Source: Pedobacter sp. AJM
GTDB taxonomy: Bacteria; Bacteroidota; Bacteroidia; Sphingobacteriales; Sphingobacteriaceae
Direction: 5' to 3'
NCBI RefSeq assembly: GCF_002197755.1
Contig: NZ_NHOT01000001.1
Span: forward strand, 620,001 to 684,000
DNA length: 64,000 nucleotides
In this document: positions 18,067 to 25,878 of the stretch, one piece after another
Numbering within the stretch: the first letter of the stretch is position 1
Layout: every line of letters begins with the position of its first letter
Position numbers and translations under genes: made by a program
Notes under the pieces: model-generated
The model's database searches: none
What the model saw: the letters and a program-made list of their open reading frames with translations, nothing else
What the model was told of the DNA's origin: nothing

Positions 18067-18398
18067 TGAACACCAACTTTTACGAGCAGGTATATGAAAT
18101 TGTGCGACTGATTCCGAAAGGCAGGGTTACCTCTTATGGTGCCATCGCGAAAAGTTTAGGTGCGGCAAAATCATCGAGAATGGTTGGTCATGCGATGCGT
18201 TTTGCAGGTACCGCACACCCGAAAGTACCGGCACATCGTGTGGTAAACAGCAGTGGATTACTAACGGGAAAGTTTCATTTCGGAACACCGGAAATGATGG
18301 AAGAATTATTGGCCAAAGAGGGTGTCCAGGTAAAAGGTGATAAGGTTTTAAATTTCAAACAGGTTTTCTGGAATCCGCTGGAAGAGATTACAGAATAA
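18066..18398 (+). CDS. Alkyltransferase-like protein (MGMT family without the acceptor cysteine)
   Basis: A 110-residue protein with the helix-turn-helix YGAIAKSLGAAKSSRMVGHAM and the active-site region VPAHRVVN. In O6-alkylguanine transferases the motif is PCHRV; here the acceptor cysteine is Ala56. It therefore belongs to the ATL group, which binds O6-alkylguanine and hands the lesion to nucleotide excision repair instead of repairing it. Length without the N-terminal MGMT domain also fits. It overlaps the trmB stop by one base, and its last 11 bases overlap the convergent membrane-protein gene. Confidence 0.88.
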   Translation: MNTNFYEQVYEIVRLIPKGRVTSYGAIAKSLGAAKSSRMVGHAMRFAGTAHPKVPAHRVVNSSGLLTGKFHFGTPEMMEELLAKEGVQVKGDKVLNFKQVFWNPLEEITE

Positions 18399-18753
18399 CC
18401 GGCAAGCTTCTTTTATAATCTGTGATGGTAAAAATAATTAAAATCAAAAGACCTAAACAGGCATAAAACATTTCATCAACCACATTACCTTTAAACACAG
18501 TAAAGGCCAAAATAATTAAAGTGACGCTGACCACAAGTTCAAGTAAACCGTGAAGCTTTAGACTGATGATTTTAAAAATACCACCACTAAAATTGGTACA
18601 GATGGTTAAAAGAAATTGGACAATTCCGAGGGTATAAGATAATGTTGAACCGGTTTCAGAAAGACCAAAGAGATCTGGCGAAATCAGGAGCAACATCACC
18701 AGCATATAATCTAAAACGGCATGAAACTTAGGGGATATAATTTTCATATTCAA
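18388..18753 (-). CDS. Small membrane protein, four helices (SPW-repeat-like)
   Basis: The 121-residue protein has four predicted membrane helices (about 12-32, 40-58, 66-86, 94-112) in two similar halves, each introduced by a K-(F/L)-H motif (PKFHAVLDY and LKLHGLLEL). This internal repeat resembles SPW-repeat membrane proteins. Its function is unknown. Its 3' end overlaps the convergent alkyltransferase-like gene by 11 bases. Confidence 0.7.
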   Translation of the reverse strand: MNMKIISPKFHAVLDYMLVMLLLISPDLFGLSETGSTLSYTLGIVQFLLTICTNFSGGIFKIISLKLHGLLELVVSVTLIILAFTVFKGNVVDEMFYACLGLLILIIFTITDYKRSLPVIL

Positions 18754-18804
18754 TCATTTAATAAACAAACAATCGTCTCTTAAAAAAGATTTAAATTTTA
18801 CAAT

Positions 18805-19158
18805 ATGGGAAAGTTAGTAGAAGAATTTAATGGCTATCGTGAAAAAATGAACGATAGAATCATGGAAATTGCAAATACAAACATCAAGCGTTTTTTTGCT
18901 TTAGATACCACTTCATATGCCGATGGTGCCTTAGATGTTAAAACAAAAGAAATGCTTGGTTTAGTTGCTTCAATGGTTTTACGTTGCGATGATTGCATTA
19001 AATATCATTTAGGAAAATGTCATGATGCTGGTGTAAACAGTGAAGAAATGAATGAAATTTTTATGATCGCCAACCTCGTAGGTGGAAGCATCGTAATCCC
19101 GCATTACAGAAGAGCAGTGGAGTATTGGGATGAGTTACAAAGTAGTTTGGAGTCTTAA
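18805..19158 (+). CDS. Carboxymuconolactone decarboxylase/AhpD-family protein
   Basis: A 117-residue helical protein with C61-x-x-C64-x-x-x-H68 in LRCDDCIKYHLGKCHDAG, the redox motif of AhpD-like peroxidases, so it is more likely a thiol-redox enzyme than a decarboxylase. The final codons, giving SLES and the stop, lie within a repeat (AGTTTGGAGTCTTAAGTTTGGAG) that bounds the following four-helix-bundle unit, so the native C-terminus may have been altered by insertion. Confidence 0.85.
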   Translation: MGKLVEEFNGYREKMNDRIMEIANTNIKRFFALDTTSYADGALDVKTKEMLGLVASMVLRCDDCIKYHLGKCHDAGVNSEEMNEIFMIANLVGGSIVIPHYRRAVEYWDELQSSLES

Positions 19159-19178
19159 GTTTGGAGTTTAGGGTGGCC
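19143..19178. repeat. Left inverted repeat, family B
   Basis: AGTTTGGAGT occurs at 19144 and TTTGGAGTTTAGGGTGG ends near 19176. The reverse complement (CCACCCTAAACTCC) matches words in the right repeat at 19708-19809. It includes the stop codon of the AhpD-like gene. Confidence 0.7.
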
Positions 19179-19211
19179 GTTCAAATTCAGATAATGTAAT
19201 TATATTTATCT

Positions 19212-19589
19212 ATGGGAACGATTAAAGACTTACTTGCCTATCAAAAAGGCTTCATACTGGCTATGGATATTTTTATAATAACTAAGAAGTTTCCGGCAGA
19301 TGAACGCTACAGTTTGACTGATCAAATTCGGAGATGCTCCAGAAGCGTTTGTGCCAACCTGGCGGAGGCATACCGAAAACGAAGATATCCAAATCACTTT
19401 GTAAGCAAATTATCAGATGCTGATACTGAAAATGGCGAAACACAAACATGGTTGGAGTTTGCTTTAGCTTGTGACTATATCAGTAATGTTGAATTTGAGA
19501 AACTAAATAGTCAAGCTGAAGAGGTTGCAAAATTATTAGTTTACATGATGAACAATCCTGAGCGTTTCCTAATTAAAAATACACCATAA
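19212..19589 (+). CDS. Four-helix-bundle protein (S23 / 23S rRNA intervening-sequence protein family)
   Basis: The 125-residue all-helical protein has the family pattern: LLAYQKGFILAMDIF, FPADERYSLTDQIRRCSRSV, CANLAEAYRKR, then DADTENGETQTWLEFA and a last helix with EVAKLLVYM. This family is encoded in 23S rRNA intervening sequences and as stand-alone genes, and shares its fold with the Avd accessory protein of diversity-generating retroelements. Those bind nucleic acid; the role of stand-alone forms is unknown. It sits between inverted repeats and has no operon partner. Confidence 0.85.
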   Translation: MGTIKDLLAYQKGFILAMDIFIITKKFPADERYSLTDQIRRCSRSVCANLAEAYRKRRYPNHFVSKLSDADTENGETQTWLEFALACDYISNVEFEKLNSQAEEVAKLLVYMMNNPERFLIKNTP

Positions 19590-19707
19590 TCACACTTTTA
19601 AAAAAAAAGTAACCAACTATAGTTTTGTTCTATCCATATGCTTTTATACTCTATTAAGTATTTCTCATTATTCCTAGCAAGCTTAACTCTGAGCTAGTTA
19701 TCGCATA

Positions 19708-19809
19708 GAATCTAAACTCCAAGCTAGCCATCCCGCAAACTCAAAACTCAAAACTCCAAACTCGCCACCATGCATACTCAAAACGCCAAACTCAAAACTC
19801 AAAACTCCC
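19708..19809. repeat. Right repeat, family B (AAACTCCAAACTC / AAAACTC)
   Basis: Imperfect tandem words AAACTCCAA, AAACTCAAAACTC and AAACGCCAAACTC run from about 19708 to 19809. The part from 19770 to 19808 encodes the first 13 residues of the Tag protein. Confidence 0.8.
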
Positions 19810-20360
19810 TAATACGCTGCACCTGGGCCGGCACTGATCCGCTATACATCAAATATCATGATGAAGAATGGGGTAAGCCTGTTTATGATGATCAAACTTT
19901 ATTTGAATTTCTGATCCTGGAGGGCGCGCAGGCCGGCTTAAGCTGGGTTACCATTCTTCGCAGAAGGGAAAATTACCGCAGAGCCTTTGCCAATTTTGAC
20001 GTACAAAAAGTGGCAGCATTTAATGAGCAGGATGTTGAACGCCTCCTGAACGATCAGGGGATCATCAGAAACAAACTGAAGGTAAATGCTGCAATTTTAA
20101 ACGCCAGACTGTTTATCGAAATTCAAAAAGAATTCGGAAGTTTCTACAATTATATCTGGGCTTATATTCCTGGTCATAAAACCATTGAAAACAATATTCA
20201 GAAGATGAGCGATGTACCAGCCAGCACAGAAATCTCCGATCGGATGAGCAAGGATATGAAAAAACGTGGCTTTAAGTTTTTCGGTACCACCATTTGTTAT
20301 GCTTTTATGCAGGCCACTGGTATGGTAAATGATCATTTAATGAATTGCTGTGCGCGATAA
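19770..20360 (+). CDS. tag: DNA-3-methyladenine glycosylase I with a repeat-derived N-terminus
   Basis: A 196-residue HhH-fold glycosylase removing 3-methyladenine from DNA. IRCTWAGTDPLYIKYHDEEW, LILEGAQAGLSWVTILRRR and a C-terminal GMVNDHLMNCC are family signatures; zinc ligands C17 and H30 correspond to E. coli C4 and H17, a shift of 13. Residues 1-13 (MHTQNAKLKTQNS) are encoded by the family B repeat, and the codon at the native start position is CTA (Leu14). The present start therefore comes from the repeat. No ribosome-binding site is seen. Confidence 0.9.
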   Translation: MHTQNAKLKTQNSLIRCTWAGTDPLYIKYHDEEWGKPVYDDQTLFEFLILEGAQAGLSWVTILRRRENYRRAFANFDVQKVAAFNEQDVERLLNDQGIIRNKLKVNAAILNARLFIEIQKEFGSFYNYIWAYIPGHKTIENNIQKMSDVPASTEISDRMSKDMKKRGFKFFGTTICYAFMQATGMVNDHLMNCCAR

Positions 20361-20499
20361 TTAATGATTTTCAAACCTTAGAACCTGATAAATTTGTTGT
20401 ATACTAACGTTGAAACCCCTGGTTATTTTAGCTTTCGTGCTACATCTTTAACCCATAGTTAATCTCGATCTTAAAATCATTCAATCCTGTAAGTCCTCG

Positions 20500-21183
20500 T
20501 TATTTCTTCACCTCATTATAGGCTTTTACCAATTCAATTACATCGCGAATATTATATTCAGCGCTATATTCGACTTTCTCTTTAAAACCCGGAGCATCGC
20601 CCAGCTTTTGCAGTAAAATGGTTCGCACAGCAGCACGCTTATCATCATCAGTAATGGCCTTAACCGATAGTTCCTGCAGCGGACCTGAACCTGGTTTTTC
20701 AATAAAGTATCTTACTGCAGATGCACCGGCAGGCTTTTCTCGCCTGGCATTACCGCCACCACCTATGCTAATTCCTCCACCCATGCCCATGCCACCAAAA
20801 CCTCCGGTTCCTGCTCCAATTCCCACAGACGGACGAAACCTAACTTTTCTATCCTTCGCTGCAGGCACCAGATCGCCCCCACCAAAAGAATATAAATTCA
20901 CTGCCCCCAACTCCATTACTTTTACAAAGCGGTATTCAAAATTTTTACCGTTAGCAAAACCTTTACTTAGGAAAGCATTGCCGTTCCAGAAAAAATTCTT
21001 CACGTCCTTAGCCGGCAGAACAACATCACTTTCATCATTGGCACTGATTAAAACAGAGAAATAATCTGTTCCTTTTATGGTACCACGAATCACATCGTCA
21101 TTATTTTTTACGATGAAATCCTGGGCGAAAAGATGGGTTATTGAAAATAAGAAAAGAGATACAGCAAATAGAAACTTCATCAT
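20500..21183 (-). CDS. Secreted protein with glycine-rich centre, function unknown
   Basis: The 227-residue protein has a signal peptide (1-20, ending FAQ). Residues 22-110 form a beta-rich domain with G-T-I-K-G-T-D and DVVLPAKDVKNFFW, a pattern common in Bacteroidota exported proteins. Residues about 118-146 are a Gly/Met-rich run (GGFGGMGMGGG). The C-terminal 80 residues are helical and charged. I do not recognise a family. It is divergent from polA. Confidence 0.6.
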   Translation of the reverse strand: MMKFLFAVSLFLFSITHLFAQDFIVKNNDDVIRGTIKGTDYFSVLISANDESDVVLPAKDVKNFFWNGNAFLSKGFANGKNFEYRFVKVMELGAVNLYSFGGGDLVPAAKDRKVRFRPSVGIGAGTGGFGGMGMGGGISIGGGGNARREKPAGASAVRYFIEKPGSGPLQELSVKAITDDDKRAAVRTILLQKLGDAPGFKEKVEYSAEYNIRDVIELVKAYNEVKK

Positions 21184-21284
21184 ATGAATAGCCTTTATAC
21201 AAATAACGTGAACTCAAACCTAAATCTTATTATTTAAACCATAAAGTTGCATTTTTTTTAATCCTTTGCATTCACTGGATTTTG

Positions 21285-21318
21285 TTGAAAAAGCATTTTA
21301 ATGATTTGGCTAACTTTG
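21285..21318 (+). promoter_or_regulatory. polA promoter
   Basis: TTG at 21285-21287, a 23-base spacer and TAACTTTG at 21311-21318 fit the Bacteroidota consensus. The ATG is 68 bases downstream of the -7 element. Confidence 0.6.
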
Positions 21319-21386
21319 GTTACTTTTACTCGAATAAGTAAACAATAAACCGGAGTAATCCTTTTTATCTGTGTAATCAATATTTT

Positions 21387-24191
21387 ATGAAAAAACTCTT
21401 TCTTCTAGATGGAATGGCATTGATGTATCGGGCGCATTTTGCATTAAGTAAAAATCCCCGATTCACTTCTTCCGGAATTAATACATCTGCTGTTATGGGC
21501 TTTACCAATACACTGCTTGATGTTTTAAAGAAAGAAAAGCCAAGCCATATGGCGGTGGTTTTTGATACGGATGCACCAACGGAAAGACATACATCCTTTG
21601 AAGCCTATAAAGCACAACGCCAGGCCATGCCGGAAGATCTGGCGGCAGCCATGCCATATGTAATTAAACTCATCACCGGCTTTAATATTCCGGTGATTAC
21701 GTCTGATGGCTATGAAGCGGATGATATTATTGGTACCCTGGCAAAAAAAGCCGAGCAAAAAGGCTATCAGGTTTTCTGCATGACCCCGGATAAAGATTTT
21801 GCTCAGCTGGTATCTGAAAATATCTTTATTTATAAACCCGCCCGTATGGGTAACGACATGGAAATTCTGGGCGTTAAAGAGGTACTGGCCAAATGGGAAA
21901 TTGAGAACGTACTCCAGGTGATTGATATTTTAGGATTATGGGGTGATGCTGTGGATAATATCCCTGGGATTCCGGGAATCGGCGAAAAAACCGCCAAGTC
22001 TTTAATCAAGACCTATGGATCTATGGAAAATATCATTGCCCACTCGCACGAGCTTAAAGGTAAGCAACGTGAAAATGTAGAAAACTTTGCTGAACAGGGA
22101 TTAATTTCAAAAAAGCTGGCCACTATTATTTTAGATGTTCCCGTAGAATTAGATGAGGCCAGTTTAGAAATCTGCGATCCTAGTCGTGATTTGCTCGAAC
22201 CTCTTTTTACTGAACTTGAATTTAGAACTTTAGGTCGCCGTGTTTTTGGTGATGAATTTTCTGTAACCACTGCCAGGTTTGGAGAAGGCACACAGACAGA
22301 CTTATTTGGCAATCAATCCGGAGAATCCATCCAATATACCAACACTTTAGAAGAGGAACCTGCAGAGAAGCTGCCAGCCAAAACGATAGAAAACACCGAA
22401 CATGATTATCAGCTGGTGGATACGGCTGAAAAACGTGCTGATTTAATTAAACTTTTATTAGCAGAGCCTAAAATTTCTTTCGATACCGAAACCACCGGAA
22501 CAGATGCCAACATTGCCGATCTTGTAGGTTTGTCATTCTCTATTAAACCCGGAACCGGATATTATATTCCGCTTTCTGCAGTCAGAGACGAAGCACAGGC
22601 CATTGTTGATGAGTTTCGGGTAGTTTTAGAAAATCCGGAAATTGAGAAAATCGGACAAAACACTAAATATGACATTCTGGTTCTGAAATGGTATGGTATA
22701 GAAGTTCAGGGGAAAATTTTTGATACCATGCTAGCCCACTACCTGATTGATCCGGATACGCGACATGGGATGGATATTTTAGCTGAAAATTACCTGGGTT
22801 ATTCGCCCATCTCCATTACCAAGCTGATTGGTCCAAAAGGAAAAAACCAAGGAACGATGCGTGATGTTCCGGTGGAAGACGTTGTAGATTATGCTGCTGA
22901 AGATGCTGATGTAACCTTGCAACTGGCTCAAATCTTTGAACCGAAATTGGTAGAGCTCAATGCCGCTAAACTTGCAGAAGAAATAGAAAATCCTTTGGTA
23001 TATGTTCTTGCTGATATCGAAAAAGAAGGTGTTCGCATTGATATGAACACGCTTAAAGCTTATTCTGCCGAATTGGAGATTGAAATCCGCAAAGCAGAGC
23101 AAAGCGTTTATGAAAAAGCGGGCTTAACCTTCAATTTAGCCTCTCCAAAACAATTGGGCGAAGTTTTATTTGATAAACTACAGCTTGATCCTAAAGCTAA
23201 GAAAACAAAAACAGGACAGTATCAAACCGGCGAAGATGTACTCATGGCCCTGGCAAATAAGAGCGATATTGTAAAAGACATTTTAGATTTCAGGCAGTTA
23301 CAAAAACTAAAATCTACTTATGTTGATGCACTACCATTAATGGTCAATCCAAAAACGGGCCGGGTGCATACTTCATACAATCAGGCTGTTGCCGCAACAG
23401 GCCGGTTAAGTTCTAACAACCCTAACCTTCAGAACATCCCTATTCGTACGGAAAGAGGAAGAGAGGTACGTAAGGCATTTATTGCCCGGGATGAGAACCA
23501 TATCTTGCTGTCTGCGGATTATTCTCAAATTGAATTAAGGATAATTGCCGAAATCAGTAAAGAAGAAAACATGCTGGATGCTTTTAACAACGGCATTGAT
23601 ATTCATACCGCCACAGCAGCAAAAGTATATGGCGTAAGTATTGAAGATGTAGATAGTACGCAGAGAAGAAATGCAAAGGCGGTTAACTTCGGTATTATTT
23701 ACGGCCAATCTGCTTTTGGTTTATCGCAAAACCTGGGCATACCGCGTAAAGAGGCTGCTGATATCATTGAACAGTATTTCACCCAGTATCCGGGTATTAA
23801 GCGATATATGAGCGATACCATGAACTTTGCCAGGGAAAATGGTTTTGTAGAGACGATTATGGGTAGAAGACGTTATTTAAGAGACATTAACTCAGCCAAT
23901 CAAACAGTACGTGGTTTTGCAGAACGAAATGCTATTAACGCACCTATCCAAGGTTCGGCAGCAGACATGATCAAAATTGCGATGATCAACATTCATCGCG
24001 AAATGAAAGCACAAAATCTGCAGTCAACCATGACCATGCAGGTACATGATGAGCTTGTGTTTGATGTAGTTAAATCTGAAAAAGAAGTGATGAAATCTAT
24101 TATCCAGGATAAGATGGCCAATGCCATTAAGTTAACCGTTCCAATTGTAGTAGAAATTGGTGAAGGAGATAACTGGTTGGCCGCTCATTAA
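21387..24191 (+). CDS. polA: DNA polymerase I
   Basis: A 934-residue repair and Okazaki-fragment polymerase. All three domains appear intact: 5'-3' exonuclease (1-290, with DGYEADDIIGTLA and the helix-hairpin-helix GIPGIGEKTA), 3'-5' proofreading exonuclease (about 340-530, with the acidic motif FDTETTG, so proofreading should be active), and polymerase (about 560-934) with motif A SADYSQIELR, motif B RRNAKAVNFGIIYG and motif C QVHDELVFD. It stands alone under its own promoter. Confidence 0.97.
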   Translation: MKKLFLLDGMALMYRAHFALSKNPRFTSSGINTSAVMGFTNTLLDVLKKEKPSHMAVVFDTDAPTERHTSFEAYKAQRQAMPEDLAAAMPYVIKLITGFNIPVITSDGYEADDIIGTLAKKAEQKGYQVFCMTPDKDFAQLVSENIFIYKPARMGNDMEILGVKEVLAKWEIENVLQVIDILGLWGDAVDNIPGIPGIGEKTAKSLIKTYGSMENIIAHSHELKGKQRENVENFAEQGLISKKLATIILDVPVELDEASLEICDPSRDLLEPLFTELEFRTLGRRVFGDEFSVTTARFGEGTQTDLFGNQSGESIQYTNTLEEEPAEKLPAKTIENTEHDYQLVDTAEKRADLIKLLLAEPKISFDTETTGTDANIADLVGLSFSIKPGTGYYIPLSAVRDEAQAIVDEFRVVLENPEIEKIGQNTKYDILVLKWYGIEVQGKIFDTMLAHYLIDPDTRHGMDILAENYLGYSPISITKLIGPKGKNQGTMRDVPVEDVVDYAAEDADVTLQLAQIFEPKLVELNAAKLAEEIENPLVYVLADIEKEGVRIDMNTLKAYSAELEIEIRKAEQSVYEKAGLTFNLASPKQLGEVLFDKLQLDPKAKKTKTGQYQTGEDVLMALANKSDIVKDILDFRQLQKLKSTYVDALPLMVNPKTGRVHTSYNQAVAATGRLSSNNPNLQNIPIRTERGREVRKAFIARDENHILLSADYSQIELRIIAEISKEENMLDAFNNGIDIHTATAAKVYGVSIEDVDSTQRRNAKAVNFGIIYGQSAFGLSQNLGIPRKEAADIIEQYFTQYPGIKRYMSDTMNFARENGFVETIMGRRRYLRDINSANQTVRGFAERNAINAPIQGSAADMIKIAMINIHREMKAQNLQSTMTMQVHDELVFDVVKSEKEVMKSIIQDKMANAIKLTVPIVVEIGEGDNWLAAH

Positions 24192-24279
24192 ATTAAATAG
24201 TCATCTTCATTAAAACTTCATTACGATTAATCAATTTTACATCAACAAATAAACGAGTAAAACAAAAAAATAAAGAATT

Positions 24280-24618
24280 ATGAAAAAGTTATTAAGTTTA
24301 ATCGCAATCGCAGCATTTGGTTTATCTACAGCATTTGCTCAAACACCTGCAACAACTCCGGCTAAAGCTAAAACTGTTGTTAAAAAAGAAGTAAAAACTA
24401 CAACAGCTCCTGCAAAAGCAGCTGCAAAACAAGAAACTAAAAAAGTAGAGACAAAAACAACTACGGCAACTTCTAAAGTTAAAGCTGATGGTACTCCGGA
24501 TAAACGTTTTAAAGAAAATAAAACTAAATCAGTAACTAAAGTTGATGTAAAAACTAAAAAAGACGGTACACCAGATATGCGCTATAAAGCAAATAAAACT
24601 GCTGCTAAAAAAAATTAG
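24280..24618 (+). CDS. Small secreted Lys/Thr/Ala-rich protein with DGTPD repeats
   Basis: The 112-residue protein has a signal peptide (1-20, FAQ end). The mature protein is almost entirely Lys, Thr, Ala and Pro up to residue 65, then has two copies of a repeat: KADGTPDKRFKENK (about 68-81) and KKDGTPDMRYKANK (about 92-105). The DGTPDxR motif recurs in small exported proteins of Bacteroidota. The high positive charge suggests binding to an acidic polymer, but function is not known. It ends at a bidirectional terminator. Confidence 0.7.
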   Translation: MKKLLSLIAIAAFGLSTAFAQTPATTPAKAKTVVKKEVKTTTAPAKAAAKQETKKVETKTTTATSKVKADGTPDKRFKENKTKSVTKVDVKTKKDGTPDMRYKANKTAAKKN

Positions 24619-24635
24619 GTTAGTATGATGATTGA

Positions 24636-24670
24636 AAAAGGGTTCTGACGAAAGTTAGAACCCTTTTTTT
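24636..24670. terminator. Bidirectional terminator
   Basis: A 14-bp stem (24636-24649 with 24654-24667, one G-T wobble, GAAA loop) with A and T runs on its flanks separates two convergent genes. Confidence 0.88.
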
Positions 24671-24721
24671 ATTATCCTCTTTCTGGTATACTTACCCGTC
24701 AGAAATCATATAACAAATCAG

Positions 24722-25399
24722 CTATAAACTGATGGTTTCACCAATCTTTGGAAGCAATAACGTTTTGTCCTCGCGCTTAAATTTGGCTATCGCATCTTCT
24801 TCATTGATACTAATCGGAGGAAAAGTATTATAATGTACACCTATTATCTGATCACAATTGATGTATTTAGCTGCGATAACAGCATCGTCTACATCCATCG
24901 TATAGTGACCACCGATAGGTAAAATGGCATAATCGAGGTGATGCAGTTCAGCCAATAACTTCATTTCTGAGGTTAAAGCCGTATCGCCGGCAAAATAAAT
25001 TTGCTTACCCTCTAGTCCCAGCACAAAACCCGCCGGATTTCCGCCATAGCTTCCATCAGGATTTGAACTGCTGTGAACAGCCCATACGGTACGCAATTTA
25101 CCAAAAGGCATTGTTTGTGTCCCAAAATTAATGTCGGTAACCTTTTCAACACCTTGTTCCTTTATCCATTTGGCTACCTCTACCACTGCAATAACCTGTG
25201 CATCGGTTTGCTTAGCCAATTCCACTAAGTCAGCCACATGGTCACCGTGCCCATGACTAACCAAAATATAATCGGCTTCAATTTTAGAGGTATCAACATC
25301 CTTTGCCAGTGGGTTTGATTTAATAAACGGATCAAAGAGGAATTTTTTGCCATCTGCTTCAATTAAAAAGCAAGACTGACCATAATATGTATATTTCAT
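24722..25399 (-). CDS. UPF0173 metal-dependent hydrolase
   Basis: A 225-residue metallo-beta-lactamase-fold protein of the YtkL/UlaG-like group: HGHGDH at about 49-54, AVHSSS near 108, FAGDTALT near 135 and a final GVHYNTFPP. No signal peptide. Members are widespread and of unproven function. It lies about 75 bases after the end of ebfC on the same strand. Confidence 0.85.
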   Translation of the reverse strand: MKYTYYGQSCFLIEADGKKFLFDPFIKSNPLAKDVDTSKIEADYILVSHGHGDHVADLVELAKQTDAQVIAVVEVAKWIKEQGVEKVTDINFGTQTMPFGKLRTVWAVHSSSNPDGSYGGNPAGFVLGLEGKQIYFAGDTALTSEMKLLAELHHLDYAILPIGGHYTMDVDDAVIAAKYINCDQIIGVHYNTFPPISINEEDAIAKFKREDKTLLLPKIGETISL

Positions 25400-25474
25400 A
25401 TATCGGAGATTTAATTATTGTATACCTGGCAATGAACTTATAGCTTCACCACCCAGTTAGGACTTTAAAATTAA

Positions 25475-25780
25475 TTACTGTCCAAACATGCCACCTAAAC
25501 CACCCAGCATGTCTTGTGCCGAGGCCTGCATTTCTGTAGCACTTACTTCTTCAGCATTCGCCAGGGCTTTATTGATGGCAGTTAACAGCAATTCTTCCAA
25601 CGCCTCCTTATCTGTATTTTTTAAAAATTCATCATCAATAGCAACACCGGTAATGGCTTTATTGGCTGTTGCTGTAATCTTTATGGCGCCATTTTCGACT
25701 TCACCAAATACAGAAATGGTATCTAAACGTTTTTTAATTTCCTCAGCTTTTTGTTGCGCTGCAAATAATTTATCGAACAT
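25475..25780 (-). CDS. YbaB/EbfC nucleoid-associated protein
   Basis: A 101-residue DNA-binding protein. MFDKLFAAQQKAEEIKKRL, then VENGAIKITATANKAI and a Gly/Met-rich tail GGLGGMFGQ give the family pattern. The start is the ATG ending at 25780; a 22-codon upstream extension is out of family. Many bacteria have this gene next to dnaX or recR; here the neighbour is a membrane-protein gene. Confidence 0.9.
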   Translation of the reverse strand: MFDKLFAAQQKAEEIKKRLDTISVFGEVENGAIKITATANKAITGVAIDDEFLKNTDKEALEELLLTAINKALANAEEVSATEMQASAQDMLGGLGGMFGQ

Positions 25781-25878
25781 ATTTATTGTTTTTATAGTAA
25801 ACGAAACTCGGCTGGATTGGTTTTCAAATGAAGCGTATAAAAGCATTAATTTACACGCTAATACTTTTCTGCTATTTT

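Larger units (their letters stand above)
19143..19809. mobile_element. Candidate repeat-bounded unit carrying a four-helix-bundle gene
   Basis: Left end 19143-19178 reads AGTTTGGAG twice and ends GGGTGG; the right end 19708-19809 carries the inverse words (TAAACTCCAA, AAACTCCAAACTCGCCACC, then many AAACTC). One small gene lies between. Both flanking genes have termini encoded by the repeat. No transposase is present, so movement would need another enzyme. The boundaries are approximate. Confidence 0.45.

Noticed and set aside
20618..21064. 148-codon open frame antisense to the secreted Gly-rich protein gene
   Set aside because: It is a shadow of the glycine-rich coding bias (proline-rich when read backwards); the minus-strand frame has a signal peptide.
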